NCBI GenBank assembly: GCA_050260275.1
Contig: JBLNBX010000175.1
Span: 1 to 8,824 of the forward strand
Reading direction: 5' to 3'
DNA: 8,824 nt
From: DATMXS01 sp050260275
Lineage (GTDB): Bacteria; Acidobacteriota; Terriglobia; Bryobacterales; Bryobacteraceae
A model generated the notes under the pieces. That model saw only the letters and a list, made by a program, of their open reading frames with translations. It was not told where the DNA came from and searched no databases. A program made the position numbers and the translations under genes. Of the stretch, positions 6,354 through 8,824 are shown in pieces (position 1 is the first letter of the stretch; the number at the start of each line of letters is the position of its first letter).

Positions 6354-6367
6354 GCCTGAATTCAGGC
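6354..6367. promoter_or_regulatory. Perfect 14-bp palindrome, candidate operator in divergent region
   Basis: GCCTGAATTCAGGC is a perfect 14-bp palindrome without spacer, in the region between the divergent sigma and UPF0104-like genes. Relative to the shared -10 dyad at 6389-6399 it lies just downstream on the minus strand (early leader of the sigma operon) and just upstream of the -35 position on the plus strand. A dimeric regulator bound there could affect both directions. No regulator is identified. Confidence 0.4.
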
Positions 6368-6388
6368 TTCCAGTAAGAAGAACGAGGG

Positions 6389-6399
6389 CTTATGATAAG
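6389..6399. promoter_or_regulatory. Symmetric -10 element, putative bidirectional promoter
   Basis: CTTAT-G-ATAAG is a perfect 5-bp dyad around one base. It gives a -10-like TATGAT on the plus strand (6391-6396) and TATCAT on the minus strand (6392-6397), each one mismatch from TATAAT. It lies 29 nt before the UPF0104-like ATG and about 83 nt before the GTG of the sigma gene. The -35 positions are weak in both directions (TTCCAG at 6368-6373 on plus), so activity may need a helper protein or a different sigma factor. Confidence 0.4.
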
Positions 6400-6427
6400 A
6401 AGTTCGCTCGAAATCTAAGCCACCGGC

Positions 6428-7600
6428 ATGCAACGTTCCATTCTAACGGGTTTGGGCTTGAATCCAAGTCAGATTCCTCCCGAAACCAGGAACGCCGGAC
6501 GATGGAAGCTTTGGCTGGTGGCGGCTGCCGCGCTCCTGTTCGTCATCTGGCTGATCCGGGAGCAGTGGCTGGGCGCGGGCTTCGAATGGCAGGCCCTGGC
6601 GCGCAGCTTCGTCGAGCTGGACTGGAGATGGCTGAGCGCCTCTGTGGCCATGGCGCTCTTTAGCTACGTCGTCCGCGCGCTGCGGTGGCGCGTGATGCTC
6701 CGGCCTCTGAAGCCGGGCACGAGCGTCCGCAACCTGATCTCAGCCACGATGATCGGGTTCACGGCGGTAACCCTGGTGGGCCGTCCGGGTGAACTCGTCC
6801 GCCCTTACCTGATCTCCCGCAAGGAGAACCTGCCGCTCTCATCCCAGATCGCCGCGTGGTTCCTGGAACGGATCTGGGATCTGCTGGCGTTCGTGGTCAT
6901 GTTCGGGTACGCCATGGTTCACATCGGGCGGTCGCGGGAGGTACTCGGCCCGCGATTCGAGGTGGCGATCCAGGCGGGCGGCTATCTGATAGTAGCCACG
7001 GGCGTGATCTGCCTGATCGTTCTCGTCGTCCTGAACCGCTACTCGGCGGCCATGCGGACCCGGCTGCTGGACGCGCTGGCGTTTCTCCCCGAGAAGCACC
7101 ACCGGCGCGCCGACGGGCTCGTGACGGCGTTTCTGGACGGCGCGGCTTCGACGAAAAACCGAAGCACGGTGATGCTCCTTCTTCTCTACACCGTGGCCGA
7201 GTGGCTGGTGATCATACTCTCTGTCGCCTTCCTGTTTGGCGCCTATCCGGGCACGGCGCCGCTGGCGGTGGCCGACATCATCACGTTCACGGCGTTCGTT
7301 GCCTGCGGGAGCCTGGTCCAGATCCCGGGTATAGGCGGCGGAGTGCAGATTGCCGCAATCGTCGTCCTGAACGAGCTTTTTCACGTTCCGCTCGAGCTGG
7401 CGACGGGCATGGCGATCATGATTTGGGTGATTTCCTGGATCGCGGTGGTGCCGGTGGGTCTGGCGCTGGCGTTTCGCGAAGGGCTGAACTGGCGGCAGTT
7501 CAGGGCGCTTGAGCGCGAGGCGGCGGAGCGCGCGGAAGCCGTCGCCATGCGCGCCGACGCCGGACCGGGACAGCCCGCGAGCGGGGGTGCTCCAGTATGA
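6428..7600 (+). CDS. UPF0104 / lysylphosphatidylglycerol-synthase-TM-like membrane protein
   Basis: Predicted 390-residue multi-pass inner-membrane protein matching the transmembrane (flippase) half of MprF-type lysylphosphatidylglycerol synthases, without the soluble aminoacyl-transfer domain. Hydrophobic segments include about 28-41, 69-91, 103-117 and several more between 140 and 350. Family landmarks are GRPGELVRPYLI (118-129) and the glycine-rich turn PGIGGGVQ (300-307). Stand-alone members occur widely and are suspected to move lipids or glycolipids; the substrate here is unknown. The C-terminus (about 355-390) is charged and cytoplasmic. The ATG at 6428 lacks an obvious ribosome site, and in-frame TTG codons follow, so the start could be a few residues further in. 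The gene runs divergently from the ECF operon, and its stop overlaps the nrdR start by 4 nt, so the two are translationally coupled. Confidence 0.88.
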   Translation: MQRSILTGLGLNPSQIPPETRNAGRWKLWLVAAAALLFVIWLIREQWLGAGFEWQALARSFVELDWRWLSASVAMALFSYVVRALRWRVMLRPLKPGTSVRNLISATMIGFTAVTLVGRPGELVRPYLISRKENLPLSSQIAAWFLERIWDLLAFVVMFGYAMVHIGRSREVLGPRFEVAIQAGGYLIVATGVICLIVLVVLNRYSAAMRTRLLDALAFLPEKHHRRADGLVTAFLDGAASTKNRSTVMLLLLYTVAEWLVIILSVAFLFGAYPGTAPLAVADIITFTAFVACGSLVQIPGIGGGVQIAAIVVLNELFHVPLELATGMAIMIWVISWIAVVPVGLALAFREGLNWRQFRALEREAAERAEAVAMRADAGPGQPASGGAPV

Positions 7601-8058
7601 ACTGCCCGTTTTGCAATCACTTAGAGGACAAGGTAGTGGACTCGCGCGAGAGCCGTGAAGGGGATGTCGTGCGGCGCCGGCGTGAATGCCTGGGCTGCGG
7701 GCGGCGGTTCACCACCTACGAGCGCATCGACGAAGTGCCTTACATGGTGATTAAGAAGGACGGCCGGCGCGAGAAGTTCGATCGCCAGAAGGTCCTGGCC
7801 GGACTGCTCAAGGCCTGCGAGAAACGCCCTGTGGCGATGGGTAAGCTGGCGGGAATTGTTGACGACGTCGAATCGCGGCTGATGGACAGTCCCGAGCGCG
7901 AGATGAGCACCGCCGAGATCGGCGAGACGCTCATGGAACAGCTCCGTGCGCTCGACAAGGTGGCCTACGTGCGTTTCGCCTCGGTATACCGCGATTTCCA
8001 GGATGAAGAGGCGTTCTTCAACGAGCTCAAGGCGTTGATGCGCCAGAAAAGGCCCTGA
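7597..8058 (+). CDS. nrdR: Transcriptional repressor NrdR
   Basis: Predicted 153-residue repressor of ribonucleotide reductase genes, of the usual family length. The N-terminus is the NrdR zinc ribbon with C3-x2-C6 and C31-x2-C34 (MNCPFC and CLGCGRRFTTYERI) and the basic stretch R26-R29 used in DNA binding. Residues from about 49 (VIKKDGRREKFDRQKV) to 139 form the ATP-cone, which senses ATP/dATP and controls oligomer state. In the family it binds paired NrdR boxes before nrd operons; no nrd gene lies in this window. The ATG overlaps the stop of the upstream UPF0104-like gene by 4 nt (ATGA), so it is probably expressed from the promoter at about 6391. The following gene, rpoD, has its own promoter. 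All key residues are present. Confidence 0.97.
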   Translation: MNCPFCNHLEDKVVDSRESREGDVVRRRRECLGCGRRFTTYERIDEVPYMVIKKDGRREKFDRQKVLAGLLKACEKRPVAMGKLAGIVDDVESRLMDSPEREMSTAEIGETLMEQLRALDKVAYVRFASVYRDFQDEEAFFNELKALMRQKRP

Positions 8059-8141
8059 GAGGAAAGCGCTCCTGGGACCACAGTGTTACAACGAGCTCCG
8101 AGGATGAGCCCGTTTTGATGTAACCAAAACCATTCCCAGAC

Positions 8142-8152
8142 ATCTTGAAGAT
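8142..8152. promoter_or_regulatory. Small dyad just upstream of the rpoD -35
   Basis: ATCTT-G-AAGAT is a perfect 5-bp dyad around one base, ending 6 nt before the -35 hexamer of the rpoD promoter. The spacing suits an activator or repressor site, but dyads this short can arise by chance. Confidence 0.25.
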
Positions 8153-8158
8153 TAGGGC

Positions 8159-8187
8159 TTAACTTATCCGATCGCGGATGGTATGAT
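8159..8187 (+). promoter_or_regulatory. Sigma-70 promoter of rpoD with dyad in the spacer
   Basis: TTAACT (8159-8164, 4 of 6 matches to the -35 consensus) and TATGAT (8182-8187, 5 of 6 to the -10) are 17 nt apart, and TGG directly before the -10 adds an extended -10 motif. This is the best promoter in the window. Transcription should start near 8194, giving a leader of about 124 nt. The spacer contains ATCCG-ATCG-CGGAT (8166-8179), a 5-bp dyad that would place a bound dimer exactly between the two hexamers, as in steric repression or spacer-twisting activation. Confidence 0.65.
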
Positions 8188-8193
8188 CTATAG

Positions 8194-8245
8194 TGGCATT
8201 CAGTGCCAGAAGTGCAGCCGTCGAATGCACACCGGGTGTCCGGTG
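8194..8245 (+). promoter_or_regulatory. Structured 5' leader of rpoD: two small hairpins
   Basis: The predicted rpoD leader starts with TGGCA-N5-TGCCA (8194-8208) and carries CACCGG-GTGT-CCGGTG (8230-8245, 6-bp stem, 4-nt loop). An overlapping alternative is ACACC-G-GGTGT (8229-8239). The first dyad sits at the expected transcription start and could instead be a DNA operator. Neither is followed by a T-run, so they are not intrinsic terminators. A known riboswitch class is not recognised. Confidence 0.3.
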
Positions 8246-8317
8246 GCCAACGCATACCAGTCTACCCCCGACCAAGCTGAGGAATAGCCCTGTCCAGCGG
8301 GAAGGTGAGTCAAAACA

Positions 8318-8824
8318 GTGGACCATTTTGAAGATCAGTTTTTGGCTGATGGTCAAGAGCCGCTTGGGTTGCCCTTTGACGAGGAACCCAAGTTCTTCGA
8401 CACGGAAGCTGACGAGTTTCACACGGCGCAGCAGGCCGAAGAGTCCATCTACACGGATGATCCGGTACGCGTGTACCTGCGTGAAATGGGTGCGGTCCCG
8501 CTGCTGACTCGTGAAGGCGAAGTAGATCTGGCCCGGCGCATGGAGCGCGGCAAGCTCAAAATGCTGAAGGCGATAAGCCGCTCCGCGCTGGTGCAGCGGG
8601 CAGTGCTCGAGCTTGCCGAGCAGATCCGGCGCAACCCCGAAGAGCTCGAGAATCACGTCGATTTGGGCGACTCCGAGGAGGGCAGCGACGCGCACCAGAA
8701 GCGCCGCAACGAGATTCGGCAGCAGTTTGCGGAGATAACGGCGCTCGAGAAGAAACACCAGCAGCTTGCGGAAAAGCTGGAGGGAACTCCGGCAACTAAC
8801 AAGAAGGCCCGCCGGCGCGCCATC
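8318..8824 (+). CDS. rpoD: RNA polymerase primary sigma factor RpoD (sigma-70), 5' part only
   Basis: First 169 codons of the housekeeping sigma factor, cut by the window end; regions 2 to 4 lie beyond it. The GTG start at 8318 is supported by AAGGTGAG (8302-8309) 8 nt upstream and by an in-frame TGA at 8306 that rules out a longer N-terminus in this frame. Residues 1-46 are acidic and short. Region 1.2 starts at about 47 with DDPVRVYLREMGAVPLLT, typical of primary sigma factors. The part after about residue 76 (KLKMLKAISRSALVQRAVLEL) enters the helical non-conserved region between 1.2 and 2.1, which turns highly charged (EEGSDAQKRRNEI, then a Lys/Glu/Gln helix). There is little space for a canonical region 1.1. 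It follows nrdR by 259 nt and has its own promoter at 8159-8187. Confidence 0.92.
   Translation, partial: MDHFEDQFLADGQEPLGLPFDEEPKFFDTEADEFHTAQQAEESIYTDDPVRVYLREMGAVPLLTREGEVDLARRMERGKLKMLKAISRSALVQRAVLELAEQIRRNPEELENHVDLGDSEEGSDAHQKRRNEIRQQFAEITALEKKHQQLAEKLEGTPATNKKARRRAI

Noticed and set aside
8059..8140. Intrinsic terminator after nrdR
   Set aside because: Only a poor AGGA/TCCT pairing near 8060-8074 and no T-run; transcription from nrdR may continue into rpoD.
8059..8317. NrdR box, tRNA or riboswitch in the nrdR-rpoD gap
   Set aside because: No paired NrdR-box consensus, cloverleaf or known riboswitch core was found by eye; only small dyads are present.
1..8824. CRISPR array, insertion sequence, prophage or defence system
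   Set aside because: No regularly spaced repeats, transposase, integrase or nuclease gene is present; every long frame is explained by the listed genes.

Overview
The window looks like GC-rich bacterial chromosome, most probably from an Acidobacteriota of the Solibacter/Bryobacter type. That placement is an inference. It rests on a Tat-exported Gfo/Idh/MocA oxidoreductase, on an ECF sigma factor whose sequence resembles a type I associate with that phylum (from memory), and on a REP-like intergenic element. No phage, plasmid, transposase, CRISPR, rRNA or tRNA signal was seen.

Layout. Minus strand, right to left from about 6.3 kb: ECF sigma factor, membrane zinc-binding anti-sigma factor, B-box zinc-finger multi-pass membrane protein, small two-helix membrane protein, and a large LiaF/DUF4097-type membrane-anchored beta-repeat protein. 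These five genes overlap or lie 3 nt apart, so they read as one operon (2647-6308). A 204-nt gap with a REP-like double hairpin follows, then a YihY/BrkB-type membrane protein (1570-2442) and, behind its own putative promoter, a Tat-signal Gfo/Idh/MocA oxidoreductase (58-1449) that ends at a strong hairpin. Plus strand, from about 6.4 kb: a lysylphosphatidylglycerol-synthase-TM-like (UPF0104) membrane protein whose stop overlaps the start of nrdR, then a 259-nt intergenic region with a good sigma-70 promoter, and the first 169 codons of the primary sigma factor rpoD, cut by the window edge.

How the genes may work together. The five-gene operon has the architecture of a self-regulated envelope-sensing module: a sigma factor, its membrane-bound inhibitor and three membrane proteins. 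The three membrane proteins all carry the same short hydrophobic hairpin (a W-P-x-L-L-I motif followed by G), which suggests that they assemble together. This is the most interesting system in the window. A run of seven G within the overlap between two of its genes could yield a fused product. The operon and the divergent membrane gene share a 248-370 nt control region containing a symmetric -10 element and a perfect 14-bp palindrome. nrdR and rpoD are housekeeping genes; the rpoD promoter carries an unusual cluster of dyad symmetries.
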